Positions 26,176 through 34,789 of a stretch of DNA of 64,000 nt are shown in pieces. Source of the stretch: Granulosicoccus sp047634635 (lineage in GTDB: Bacteria > Pseudomonadota > Gammaproteobacteria > Granulosicoccales > Granulosicoccaceae); assembly GCA_047634635.1 (NCBI GenBank), contig JBLIIE010000002.1, positions 1 to 64,000 of the forward strand. The letters run 5' to 3'. A program made the translations under genes and the position numbers. Below the pieces are notes generated by a model. That model ran no database searches. It had not been told where the DNA came from and saw only the letters and a list, made by a program, of their open reading frames with translations. Each line of letters begins with the position of its first letter. Position 1 is the stretch's first letter.

Positions 26176-26466
26176 TTACGCTTCGAAAACACCCATGATG
26201 TCGTCTTCGCGCATTACCAGTACTTCTTCACCGTCAATCTTGATTTCAGTGCCAGAATATTTTCCAAACAGCACTTGATCACCCACTTTTACATCAAGGG
26301 GGCGTACATCACCGTTTTCAGCGATTTTACCTTTACCCACTGAAAGAACTTCTCCACGGACTGGCTTTTCGGTAGCTGAGTCAGGGATCACAATGCCACC
26401 GGCACTCGTGCGCTCTTCTTCCATGCGCTTGACGACCACGCGGTCATGCAACGGACGAATGTTCAT
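26176..26466 (-). CDS. groES: Co-chaperonin GroES (Hsp10)
   Basis: A 96-residue co-chaperonin that caps GroEL. It starts MNIRPLHDRVVVKRMEEE and has the mobile loop ERTSAGGIVIPDSATEKP. VGDQVLFGKYSGTEIKIDGEE and VMREDDIMGV follow. A CIRCE operator lies 53-79 bases upstream of its ATG, and it is followed by groEL. Confidence 0.98.
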   Translation of the reverse strand: MNIRPLHDRVVVKRMEEERTSAGGIVIPDSATEKPVRGEVLSVGKGKIAENGDVRPLDVKVGDQVLFGKYSGTEIKIDGEEVLVMREDDIMGVFEA

Positions 26467-26518
26467 ACCAATACGACTCCGATAAATTCAAAAGTTAGAA
26501 AAATGACTCTGAGGATTG

Positions 26519-26545
26519 TTAGCACTCACCCTCGACGAGTGCCAA
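26519..26545 (-). promoter_or_regulatory. CIRCE operator (HrcA binding site) of groESL
   Basis: The plus strand reads TTAGCACTC, nine bases, GAGTGCCAA; the minus strand reads TTGGCACTC-N9-GAGTGCTAA. This is the CIRCE inverted repeat TTAGCACTC-N9-GAGTGCTAA with a single mismatch. It lies between fxsA and groES, upstream of groES. HrcA is known to repress from this element, so the operon is predicted to be heat-induced by HrcA release. hrcA itself is not in the window. Confidence 0.95.
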
Positions 26546-26597
26546 TTCTAATGTCGCTTCCAGCAATATCAAGTCTCGGGGCAAATAAAATTGCTGC

Positions 26598-27179
26598 TTA
26601 TTCGTCAATTTGACGGAATTCGGCGTCTATGACGTTCCCAGAGGCCTTCGAATCTGTCGAATCAGGCTTTGGGCGGCCACCTGGCGTGGAATTAAACACG
26701 GAACCCGATTCAGCTGATTGCTCTGCTCCATGAGTAGCCCCAGAGCCGACAGGGGTGCCAACAGAATCGGTCGAGCGCATGGATTCGGATGTTCTGCGGT
26801 CTGCCATACCTCCAATACCACCGAAACCCATGACTGAGCGAGCGGCAATTCTGCCAACCAACCATTGTCGGGTCCAAGGGACCAAGCAGGCGAAGCCGAA
26901 GGCGTCCGTGACAAAACCGGGGGTCAGAAGTAACACGCCGCCAACCATCAACAAAATACCTTCCAGAAGCTGCTCCGCAGGCATCTCACCCGATGACATT
27001 CTCTGACGCGCTTTGTTGAGCGTGGCAAGACCTTGCTGACGTAACATCGCAGCGCCCAGAAATGCCGTAAAAACCACAATTCCCAATGTGAGCAACCACC
27101 CCAGAGAATCGCCCACTCTCAGAAGAACAGCAATTTCGATGATGGGCATCGCAATGAATAAAATCAGCGCAAACGGCAT
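26598..27179 (-). CDS. fxsA: FxsA family membrane protein
   Basis: A 193-residue inner-membrane protein of the FxsA family (named after suppression of F exclusion of phage T7). The family core is ALILFIAMPIIEIAVLLRVG, TLGIVVFTAFLGAAMLRQQG, the amphipathic LNKARQRMSSGEMPAEQLLEG and LLLTPGFVTDAFGF. The C-terminal 80 residues are Gly/Ser/Thr-rich and look disordered. Placement directly upstream of groES is common in Gammaproteobacteria. The CIRCE element lies after this gene, so fxsA is not under it. Confidence 0.9.
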   Translation of the reverse strand: MPFALILFIAMPIIEIAVLLRVGDSLGWLLTLGIVVFTAFLGAAMLRQQGLATLNKARQRMSSGEMPAEQLLEGILLMVGGVLLLTPGFVTDAFGFACLVPWTRQWLVGRIAARSVMGFGGIGGMADRRTSESMRSTDSVGTPVGSGATHGAEQSAESGSVFNSTPGGRPKPDSTDSKASGNVIDAEFRQIDE

Positions 27180-27373
27180 TACATACTCCTTAAGGCAATT
27201 GAGGAACCTAACGCCACCTTCCAGCTCTTACAAGTGCGGCTTAGACAATTCCCCATGTTTTGGCGGCAGGTTTGTGTTTAGTATCCCTTACAATAGAATT
27301 TCAAGCGACCGACATTCTGGCCGAATCCTGCCATTTGGGCGGACAAATTTAGACTTACTCATCAGAACTGAGC

Positions 27374-29833
27374 ATGTTGCAACAAAAAGTGTCTTTTTTA
27401 TCCCTGCACAAGTGGGCCTTTATGAGCTTTGCTACTGGTCTGCTGGTCATCGCCGTACTCGTGGGGCAGGCTTCTGCTATCGGAAATCTGTTGGGCGGCT
27501 CAGAGCCACTTTCTCCTGAGCTAGCATTCGTTCCTGAGGTCATCGACGCCGGGGCAGGACCCACGGCCAGACCAGATACCATCACGGTGAGTTTCCAGAT
27601 CGAGGAGGGTTACTACCTATATCGGGACAAAACTTCGTTCAAGGTGGAATCGCTCCAGCCACTTTCAAACTTCTCTTCAATCATTACCGAAACTAGCCTT
27701 CAACTGGGTGAGCCCATCTATCCTGAAGCTTTGATTCTGGAAGACGATTTTTTCGGCAAGATGGCCATTTTTCGGGACCAAGTTACAATTGAAATTCCGT
27801 ACACCACCGACTCAGCACTGAAGGGAGGGGTATTGGCGGTCAAATATCAGGGATGTGCAGACATAGGGCTTTGCTATCCACCCACCACTGTGAACATTGC
27901 ATTTACGCTCGACACCAGCACTTCCCACACGATAGCCCCAATCATCTTAGCGGATAGTTTTTTGCCATTAAATTCTGATCAAGGGTCCTCTGAACTCTCA
28001 TCACCCGTTAAAAAACTTCAGTCCGACACGAACATCTTCGGCGACGTAGGCGATCAGAATGAACTGTTGCCTCCTGAACTTGCCTATCTGCCACAAATTT
28101 TGAATGCTAATGAGTCTGAAGTATCCCTACGCTGGCTTATTGAGCCTGGCTACTACCTCTACAGAAACAAACTAACGTTTGCATTGGAAAACGTTCCAGA
28201 GGCCACGATAACGAATGTCAGTATCGATTCAGGCGTTGATCAATACGATGATTTCTTTGGCAATGTAAAAGTGTTGCGTGAAACCGCAGAGGCCCAGCTT
28301 TCCCTGGCTACTAACGCCAGGCTTTCCAACATCAAAAATGCGAATCTGCTGATTAAATATCAGGGTTGTGCAGACATTGGTGTCTGCTTTCCACCCAGCG
28401 AGACAAAATTACCGTTAAATTTCAGTGTATCTGCAAACACTCTGACTGCTTTCACATCAACAACTCTGATAGATTCGCAAAGCTCGGCTGTTGAAATACC
28501 AACAGACCAATCAGAACAAGATCGTTTATTTGATCTCCTTGACAGCAGCAGCATATGGCTCACCATAGCCACTTTTTTCGGCTTAGGGGTCTTACTTGCA
28601 TTCACACCCTGCGTGCTTCCAATGGTCCCAATACTCTCCAGCCTCATTGTGGGACAAGGTGAAAAATTAAGCACAGCCCGAGCTTTTCAATTATCACTTG
28701 TCTATGTCCTTGTCATGGCAAGCACCTACGCCATAGTCGGCATTATTGTCGGAGTGTCAGGATACAACGTTCAAGCGTTTCTCCAGAACCCATGGGTTCT
28801 ATCGTTCATAGCAGTGTTATTTGTGGCCTTGTCTCTGTCGATGTTTGGTTTTTATGAGTTGCAAATGCCAACGAGCGTTCAGCAAAGATTGACTCAATGG
28901 TCTAACAAGCAAGGCGGCGGTCAGGTATCCAGTGTCGCTGCAATGGGATTCATATCAACCCTGATTGTAGGCCCTTGTATTACTGCACCATTGGCTGGCG
29001 CGCTAATATACATCGCCAAAACTGGTGACGCCTTCATCGGCGGCACTGCACTTTTTGCCCTCGGTTTGGGTATGGGTGCACCACTGCTGCTGATAGGCAC
29101 CTCCGCAGGAAAACTGGTTCCAAAAGCCGGAGCGTGGATGGATGCCGTCAAACATTTTTTCGGCATGATTATGCTGGCGATGGCCATATACATGGTTTCC
29201 AGATTTATCCCGACCGTTGCAGCGATGACACTGTTCGGAATTCTGGCGATTGTCAGTGGTATCAGATTCGGCGCAACCGATTCCATCAGTAACGACAGCT
29301 CTCAGTGGCAGAGAGTCGCTAAAGGCATAGGACTAGTAATTCTCCTTTATGGAGTTGCACTGCTGATAGGAGCTCTTTCTGGCGTAGGAAGCTACACGAC
29401 ACCACTTCGAGGTATCGTTTCGGGTAGCTCCTCGCAAGCACAGACTAATCAACACGGTCTCGCATTTGCCCCTGTCAAAAGCGTGGAAGAATTACAACGT
29501 ATTGTCAGCAAAGCCAGTCAGGATAACCGCCCAGTCATGCTTGATTTTTACGCGGACTGGTGCATCAGCTGTAAAGAAATGGAAGCCTTTACGTTCACGG
29601 ACAATTCGGTTCAGGCCTTACTGAAAAATGCCGTGGTCATTCAGGCAGATGTCACAGCAAACGATGACCTGGATAAAGAGTTATTAAATGAGTTTGACTT
29701 GTTCGGCCCACCAGGTATCATTTTCTGGGACAAAACTGGAGTAGAACTTCGAGCGGCCAGAGTCGTTGGCTTCATGTCTGCTAGAAATTTCAGCGCGCAC
29801 CTTACGAAATTCATTGGTGGCACCCGCCTGTAA
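27374..29833 (+). CDS. dsbD: Thiol:disulfide interchange protein DsbD with two N-terminal alpha domains
   Basis: An 819-residue transmembrane reductase that passes electrons from cytoplasmic thioredoxin to periplasmic partners. Usual DsbD is about 570-600 residues. Here a signal peptide is followed by two tandem immunoglobulin-like alpha domains. Each has EPGYYLYR-type and YQGCADIG(L/V)C(Y/F)PP motifs, with catalytic Cys pairs near C161/C167 and C332/C338. The membrane beta domain (about 390-680) carries its two cysteines in FTPCVLPMVPIL and VGPCITAPLAGAL. The C-terminal gamma thioredoxin domain has FYADWCISCKEME (C730/C733). All eight redox cysteines are present. It is divergent from fxsA. 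Confidence 0.93.
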   Translation: MLQQKVSFLSLHKWAFMSFATGLLVIAVLVGQASAIGNLLGGSEPLSPELAFVPEVIDAGAGPTARPDTITVSFQIEEGYYLYRDKTSFKVESLQPLSNFSSIITETSLQLGEPIYPEALILEDDFFGKMAIFRDQVTIEIPYTTDSALKGGVLAVKYQGCADIGLCYPPTTVNIAFTLDTSTSHTIAPIILADSFLPLNSDQGSSELSSPVKKLQSDTNIFGDVGDQNELLPPELAYLPQILNANESEVSLRWLIEPGYYLYRNKLTFALENVPEATITNVSIDSGVDQYDDFFGNVKVLRETAEAQLSLATNARLSNIKNANLLIKYQGCADIGVCFPPSETKLPLNFSVSANTLTAFTSTTLIDSQSSAVEIPTDQSEQDRLFDLLDSSSIWLTIATFFGLGVLLAFTPCVLPMVPILSSLIVGQGEKLSTARAFQLSLVYVLVMASTYAIVGIIVGVSGYNVQAFLQNPWVLSFIAVLFVALSLSMFGFYELQMPTSVQQRLTQWSNKQGGGQVSSVAAMGFISTLIVGPCITAPLAGALIYIAKTGDAFIGGTALFALGLGMGAPLLLIGTSAGKLVPKAGAWMDAVKHFFGMIMLAMAIYMVSRFIPTVAAMTLFGILAIVSGIRFGATDSISNDSSQWQRVAKGIGLVILLYGVALLIGALSGVGSYTTPLRGIVSGSSSQAQTNQHGLAFAPVKSVEELQRIVSKASQDNRPVMLDFYADWCISCKEMEAFTFTDNSVQALLKNAVVIQADVTANDDLDKELLNEFDLFGPPGIIFWDKTGVELRAARVVGFMSARNFSAHLTKFIGGTRL

Positions 29834-29907
29834 TTCACCTATCGTTTGACTCAAGCGTTGGCCGAGTAGATCACCTGCTCGCGTCTGTAACCAGGCTGGT
29901 GTCTTCT

Positions 29908-31134
29908 TCACTGAAGTGAGAAAGCCTGCTTCCCAATAAGGTAAGCCAAAAAAGCACAACAACTACCAGTAATAAGAGTCACCCAACCGGCTGCAATCCA
30001 TGCATTGAAATACTCAATCGTGCCCGGAATAACCACACCACCCAACAACATACCAATACCGGCAAGCTGCATCATAAGACCAATTAACAATCCTACTGAA
30101 GACGGATGACTGGCTGCCTTCGGCATGGTGGAGAATAAAATCCCCGGCACTACTCCACCAAACATGGAAAACGCAAACGCGAAAATTATTCGTATCCCAG
30201 TTGTCGAAAACGGTGCAAATATGAACACAGCACAAACTCCACTGCCGAAGGCTCCAATCATCAGAAGCTTGGAGGCGCTATAGCCTCTTCGCAAAAATAT
30301 TCCAGCTGAAACACTGCCAACCGAATTGCACAGCATGACGAGCGCTGCGATCGAACTCGCCCACCCTATTGTGAGGTGTGAGGTTTCAACAAGTAACAAC
30401 GGCAAGAATGATATCAGCGGAATATAACTGAATGAATACAACAGAAAGCAGCCACTCAGCAACCAAACAACACGCTTGGTGAGGTCTGAGAAACTCCATG
30501 GCCCTGCAGTGGCACCCAAATGTGAAAGTTCCCGTCCATATTTTCGGGTGATCAGATATACAACGATAGCTGCCAAAAAAGATACACCACTACCGAACAA
30601 CCAAGACAGTTGCCACCCTCCGCGGGATTGCAATGTTGGTGCATACAGCAGCATCATGCCAGCACCCACGGGTAGAAAAGATGCCCATAACGCCATCACT
30701 AATGGCCGGTCCTTTGCTGTACTCAGGGCAGATATTAACGATGGCAAAACAATGACCGAGATGATCCAGCCTAACCCTTCTATCGATCGACCCACGAGGA
30801 GTAATGGTAGGGACTGTGCGAATGAGCCGAGCAGGCTCCCAACGCCAACTATCCCTACGCCGATAATGGCAAAGGGGACGTAACCCAAGCGTCTAATGAG
30901 CAAGCCAAGTAGTAGGCCACATGTTGCAATTAAAATTGAATGTAACGATATGATGAGCCCGCTTTGTGTGAGACTCAACTGCCAGACATCCTGCAATAAC
31001 GGTATTGCCGCAGGAATCTTTCCAATGTGAAGCGCTGTGGTGCAGCCTGCCAAGTACAACAAAAAAATCGCCGTCCATGCAGTGACATTACGCTCCAATG
31101 AAATTGTCGCCGCTGATGTCTGTTGCGGTTTCAT
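29908..31134 (-). CDS. MFS transporter
   Basis: A 408-residue major facilitator with about 12 membrane segments. Segment 2-3 carries the loop GLLLGLLIRRLGYVPFAIIG (MFS motif A, degenerate) and segment 4 has LLLVGRSIEGLGWIISV. The family resemblance is to CynX/NimT-like transporters, but the substrate is unknown. Its ATG overlaps the stop of the upstream AlkA-like glycosylase as ATGA, so the two are translationally coupled. It is convergent with dsbD. Confidence 0.85.
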   Translation of the reverse strand: MKPQQTSAATISLERNVTAWTAIFLLYLAGCTTALHIGKIPAAIPLLQDVWQLSLTQSGLIISLHSILIATCGLLLGLLIRRLGYVPFAIIGVGIVGVGSLLGSFAQSLPLLLVGRSIEGLGWIISVIVLPSLISALSTAKDRPLVMALWASFLPVGAGMMLLYAPTLQSRGGWQLSWLFGSGVSFLAAIVVYLITRKYGRELSHLGATAGPWSFSDLTKRVVWLLSGCFLLYSFSYIPLISFLPLLLVETSHLTIGWASSIAALVMLCNSVGSVSAGIFLRRGYSASKLLMIGAFGSGVCAVFIFAPFSTTGIRIIFAFAFSMFGGVVPGILFSTMPKAASHPSSVGLLIGLMMQLAGIGMLLGGVVIPGTIEYFNAWIAAGWVTLITGSCCAFLAYLIGKQAFSLQ

Positions 31135-31757
31135 TTTTCACGACGACTCAAGTAAGCATGCCACAACACGCGCGCCGCAACGCCTCGCAGTGGCTGCCAC
31201 TGCATCGCAATTTCATCAAATTTCCGGTAGGACGGAACGATGGAAAGTTCGCTGCTCTCCGCATAACTAACCACCAACGCCCGATCACCACTTGGCCAGG
31301 CATCCTCACGCCTTATCGCCATCAACAGGTACACCCCAGACGTCCATGGACCAACACCTCTAATTGCGTTCAGTTTTTCTAGAATGTCCTCGTTGCTAAA
31401 GCGTCGAAGACTGCGCAGATCAAGTACTCCTGAAATTAGAGCACTTGCGATTGACGCACAATAAGATACTTTACGGCCGCTCACTCCTGCCGCCCGAAGC
31501 TCATCCTCTGATAACTCTAGGAATGCTTCTGCTGTCATACTTGGGGAAAGTTTTTTCACTTTGAGCATGACGGCCATGGCACTTGCCAATGACACTTTCT
31601 GTTCCAGGATGATCTGCACTAACGTTTCAAAGGACTGAGTTCGTTGCCAAAGAGGCGGTGAACCATGCGCTTGCACTAACCTGTGCATTAGTGAATCTAG
31701 AGCGCATAGCCTGGTCACTGCATCGGGCAATGTGTCACGACTCAGTGATTGATACAC
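31131..31757 (-). CDS. DNA-3-methyladenine glycosylase II-like (HhH-GPD)
   Basis: A 208-residue HhH-GPD glycosylase, short like AlkA-type enzymes without the N-terminal domain. Seen are FETLVQIILEQKVSLASAMAV (helical core), the helix-hairpin-helix LNAIRGVGPWTSGVYLLMAI and the catalytic Asp in WPSGDRALVV, where most AlkA have PxxDLGL. It is expected to remove alkylated bases. The start is GTG. Its start lies only 27 bases from that of the divergent glycosidase, so at least one promoter must overlap a coding region. It is coupled to the MFS gene downstream. Confidence 0.88.
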   Translation of the reverse strand: MYQSLSRDTLPDAVTRLCALDSLMHRLVQAHGSPPLWQRTQSFETLVQIILEQKVSLASAMAVMLKVKKLSPSMTAEAFLELSEDELRAAGVSGRKVSYCASIASALISGVLDLRSLRRFSNEDILEKLNAIRGVGPWTSGVYLLMAIRREDAWPSGDRALVVSYAESSELSIVPSYRKFDEIAMQWQPLRGVAARVLWHAYLSRREK

Positions 31758-31784
31758 TACAGATACTCCAAAGACCTAATTAGC

Positions 31785-34445
31785 ATGCCAAATTCCAAAC
31801 CTGTACTAGGAGCTGAGCAACGCCGTCTGAATGCTCATTCACGTCGTGATGCGAACTGGAAACACTGGGGTCCCTATCTGGCTGAAAGAGCCTGGGGTAC
31901 CGTGCGTGAAGATTACAGCAGAGATGGCGAGGCGTGGGACTACTTTACTCATGAACAAGCTAGAAGCCGGGTGTACCGATGGAACGAAGACGGATTAGCT
32001 GGATTTTCAGATAGAAACCAATTCCTGTGTATCGGACTTGCCCTGTGGAACGGTGAGGATCCATTTTTGAAAGAACGGCTTTTCGGGCTTTCCGGGCCAG
32101 AAGGCAATCACGGCGAAGATGTTAAAGAGCTCTATTGGTATCTAGACAGCACTCCGACCCACAGTTATGCACAAATGCGCTATCGATATCCTCATCAGGC
32201 CTATCCTTATAAAGCGTTAGTAGAAGAGAACGCTGCACGAGGCTATGCAGATCGCGAATATGAAATCAGCGACACAGGCGTCTTTGACGAGCAGCGTTTC
32301 TTCGATGTCACGGTCACTTATGCAAAAGCTTCCGAAGATGATCTACTGATGCGAATCGATGTACATAATCGTTCGGAGCATTCATCCAAACTGTCTGTAC
32401 TTCCGCAGCTCTGGTTCAGAAACACCTGGAGCTGGGGTTATGAATCTGGCCCACAAGGAGAGACAGCAACAGCTCCAAATTTCCAGGTAGATTCGAATAC
32501 TTGCATCGCAGCAGAACATGAGCAGCTAGGGCAATATTATTATTACTGGCAAGGAAAGCCAGAGGTACTAATGACCAACAACGAATCCAACGACGAATTA
32601 TTGTTTGGCACTGAAAACAAATCCGCATGGGTGAAGGATGCGTTTCATCGCTATGTGGTTGATGGTGAGAAAAGTGCTGTAAACCCTGAACGTGTCGGAA
32701 CCAAAACCGCCCTGCACTATTCCTTCCATCTAAAAGGCAACTCCTCCAAATGTATTCAGGTCCGGTTAAGCAAGGCCTCGATTAAAAAACCATTCGTCGG
32801 TTTCAAGCCGATAATGGATCGGCGTAAGGCAGAAGCTGACAAGTTCTACAAACAATTACAATCAGCGTCACTCAATGACGAACTTCGTGCAATACAAAGG
32901 CAAGCATTAGCAGGAATGCTGTGGTCAAAACAACTCTATTATTACAATGTCGAGCAGTGGCTGAAAGGTGATCCACAACAGACAACTCAACGCGATGACC
33001 CTCGAAATTCACATTGGCGGCACATGAACAATTTTGATGTCATGTCCATGCCAGATAAATGGGAATACCCTTGGTATGCCGTTTGGGATACAGCCTTTCA
33101 CTGCTTGCCACTAGCAACCGTAGATTCGGACTACGCGAAAAGGCAGCTGCTTCTGATTACCAGAGAGTGGTACATGCATCCAAATGGGCAATTACCGGCC
33201 TACGAGTGGTCATACGGAGATGTGAATCCTCCTGTGCACGCTTGGGCAACGTGGAATGTCTACGCCATGGAAAAAAGCCGCTCTGGCAAGGGCGACACTA
33301 CGTTTCTGGAAAGTGTATTTCATAAATTACTACTCAACTTTACTTGGTGGGTTAACCGAAAAGATACAAACGGCAATTCCATTTTTGAAGGAGGGTTTCT
33401 TGGCCTGGACAATATCAGCCTGTTTGATCGTTCAGAAGAGCCGCCCACAGGTGGCATACTCCATCAATCGGATGGCACTGCCTGGATGGGATTTTTCTCA
33501 GCCTGCATGCTGCGCATTGCTCTGGAACTTGCGCGAAGCAATCCGTCCTATGAAAACATCGCAAGTAAATTCTTTGAACACTTCTTACAAATAGCCCATG
33601 CAATTAATGGTGATGATGTCAACACAGGTCTATGGGACGAGCAAGATGGCTTTTTCTACGATCGGCTTGACTTGCCTGACGGGCGCAGTTCACCCATTAG
33701 AGTTCGTTCTCTCGTAGGGCTCATGCCACTCATTACAGCAACTACCATTGAAGATGCTGTCTATCAGGAATTTCCAGATTTCGCTCGACGCATGAGTTGG
33801 TCCATGCGTCGAACTCCTGATGTTGCTGATCGCATGGCGAGTATTCAGACCAAAGGTGCAGACAACCGGCATTTGTTGTCCTTCATGAGAGAACCACGAC
33901 TTAAATGTGTGCTTGCCTACCTACTCGACGAAGACGAATTTCTATCCCCCTACGGTATTCGGTCACTCTCCAAATACCATGAGCAAAACCCGTTTACCTA
34001 TACCACCGATAGTGGGAAAACACTGAGTGTCGGCTATGAACCAGGTGAAGGCGAAACAGATATGTTTGGTGGCAATTCTAACTGGAGAGGGCCTATCTGG
34101 TTTCCCATAAATTATTTGCTGATCGAGTCTCTAAGGCGGTACCACAGCTACTATGGATCAGATTTCATTATCGAGTGTCCAACCGCCTCTGGACAATGGA
34201 TGACACTCGAACAAGTGGCAGATGAACTAACTTCCCGCTTGGTAAGGCTGTTTGAATTAGACAATGAAAACCAGAGAGCTTGGTGTGGGAGCAATTCCGA
34301 CCTATTGACGTCTAGCAAAGAAGGTATGCATCAATTTTTCGAGTATTTCAATGGAGATACAGGAGAAGGGCTAGGCGCGAGCCACCAAACAGGTTGGACA
34401 GGCCTCATGGCTTTGTTACTTCAGCCAGACTTACAGCACTTGTAA
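31785..34445 (+). CDS. GH63-like glycosidase (MGH1-like (alpha/alpha)6 fold)
   Basis: An 886-residue glycosidase-like protein, cytoplasmic by its lack of a signal peptide. The N-terminus HSRRDANWKHWGPYLAERAW and WGTVREDYSRDGEAWDYFTH, then YRWNEDGLAGFSDR and FLCIGLALWNG, recall large GH63/MGH1-like proteins of bacteria. The catalytic-barrel part has WEYPWYAVWDTAFHCLPLA, QLPAYEWSYGDVNPPVHAWA, DGTAWMGFFS, WDEQDGFFYD and the C-terminal NSNWRGPIWFPINYLLI. Members act on glucosyl-linked small molecules or mannosylglycerate-like substrates; which one is not clear here. The ATG at 31785 is chosen; the frame extends 12 codons further up over the divergent gene's start. Confidence 0.85.
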   Translation: MPNSKPVLGAEQRRLNAHSRRDANWKHWGPYLAERAWGTVREDYSRDGEAWDYFTHEQARSRVYRWNEDGLAGFSDRNQFLCIGLALWNGEDPFLKERLFGLSGPEGNHGEDVKELYWYLDSTPTHSYAQMRYRYPHQAYPYKALVEENAARGYADREYEISDTGVFDEQRFFDVTVTYAKASEDDLLMRIDVHNRSEHSSKLSVLPQLWFRNTWSWGYESGPQGETATAPNFQVDSNTCIAAEHEQLGQYYYYWQGKPEVLMTNNESNDELLFGTENKSAWVKDAFHRYVVDGEKSAVNPERVGTKTALHYSFHLKGNSSKCIQVRLSKASIKKPFVGFKPIMDRRKAEADKFYKQLQSASLNDELRAIQRQALAGMLWSKQLYYYNVEQWLKGDPQQTTQRDDPRNSHWRHMNNFDVMSMPDKWEYPWYAVWDTAFHCLPLATVDSDYAKRQLLLITREWYMHPNGQLPAYEWSYGDVNPPVHAWATWNVYAMEKSRSGKGDTTFLESVFHKLLLNFTWWVNRKDTNGNSIFEGGFLGLDNISLFDRSEEPPTGGILHQSDGTAWMGFFSACMLRIALELARSNPSYENIASKFFEHFLQIAHAINGDDVNTGLWDEQDGFFYDRLDLPDGRSSPIRVRSLVGLMPLITATTIEDAVYQEFPDFARRMSWSMRRTPDVADRMASIQTKGADNRHLLSFMREPRLKCVLAYLLDEDEFLSPYGIRSLSKYHEQNPFTYTTDSGKTLSVGYEPGEGETDMFGGNSNWRGPIWFPINYLLIESLRRYHSYYGSDFIIECPTASGQWMTLEQVADELTSRLVRLFELDNENQRAWCGSNSDLLTSSKEGMHQFFEYFNGDTGEGLGASHQTGWTGLMALLLQPDLQHL

Positions 34446-34458
34446 ACGTCTGAGCCGT

Positions 34459-34746
34459 ATGAGTCGACGCCTAAAATATGGAAACTGTGTTCTTTGCAAA
34501 AGAGATTCTCACTTAACGTTTCATCATCTAATTCCACGAAAGTTACACAAACGGCGTCGTTTTGCGAAAAGCTACACCAAGGATCAATTAAACGAAGGCA
34601 TTATGCTCTGCCCTCGCTGTCACAAGGGGCTTCATAAGCTTTACGATGAGATGGAATTGGGTAGCCGACTAAACTCAGTATCAGCGCTAAAAATAGATCC
34701 TTCCGTTGCAAAACACGTCGCATGGGTTGCCAAACAAAAAATATGA
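34459..34746 (+). CDS. Small HNH-type zinc protein
   Basis: A 95-residue protein with an HNH-like zinc fold: NCVLCKRDSHLTFHHLIPRK (CxxC then HH) and IMLCPRCHKGLHKL (CxxCH...H). The remainder is Lys/Arg-rich, suiting nucleic-acid contact. Such stand-alone HNH proteins are common in Gammaproteobacteria and have no proven role; no phage or intron context is present, so I do not call it a homing endonuclease. It begins 13 bases after the glycosidase stop and is probably co-transcribed. Confidence 0.8.
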   Translation: MSRRLKYGNCVLCKRDSHLTFHHLIPRKLHKRRRFAKSYTKDQLNEGIMLCPRCHKGLHKLYDEMELGSRLNSVSALKIDPSVAKHVAWVAKQKI

Positions 34747-34789
34747 AATCAGGTAACTACAAGCCTGGATTATTCAAGAAAAATCCGGT

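Noticed and set aside
27180..27373. Sigma-70 promoter for dsbD (TACAAT near 27289)
   Set aside because: A plausible -10 exists but no acceptable -35 at 16-18 bases; too weak to annotate.
29834..29907. Terminator or RNA gene between dsbD and the MFS gene
   Set aside because: Only short imperfect pairings with no T run; nothing convincing.
34459..34746. HNH protein as a homing endonuclease or part of a restriction system
   Set aside because: No intron, intein, methylase or phage genes adjoin it; it follows the glycosidase gene as an ordinary small ORF.
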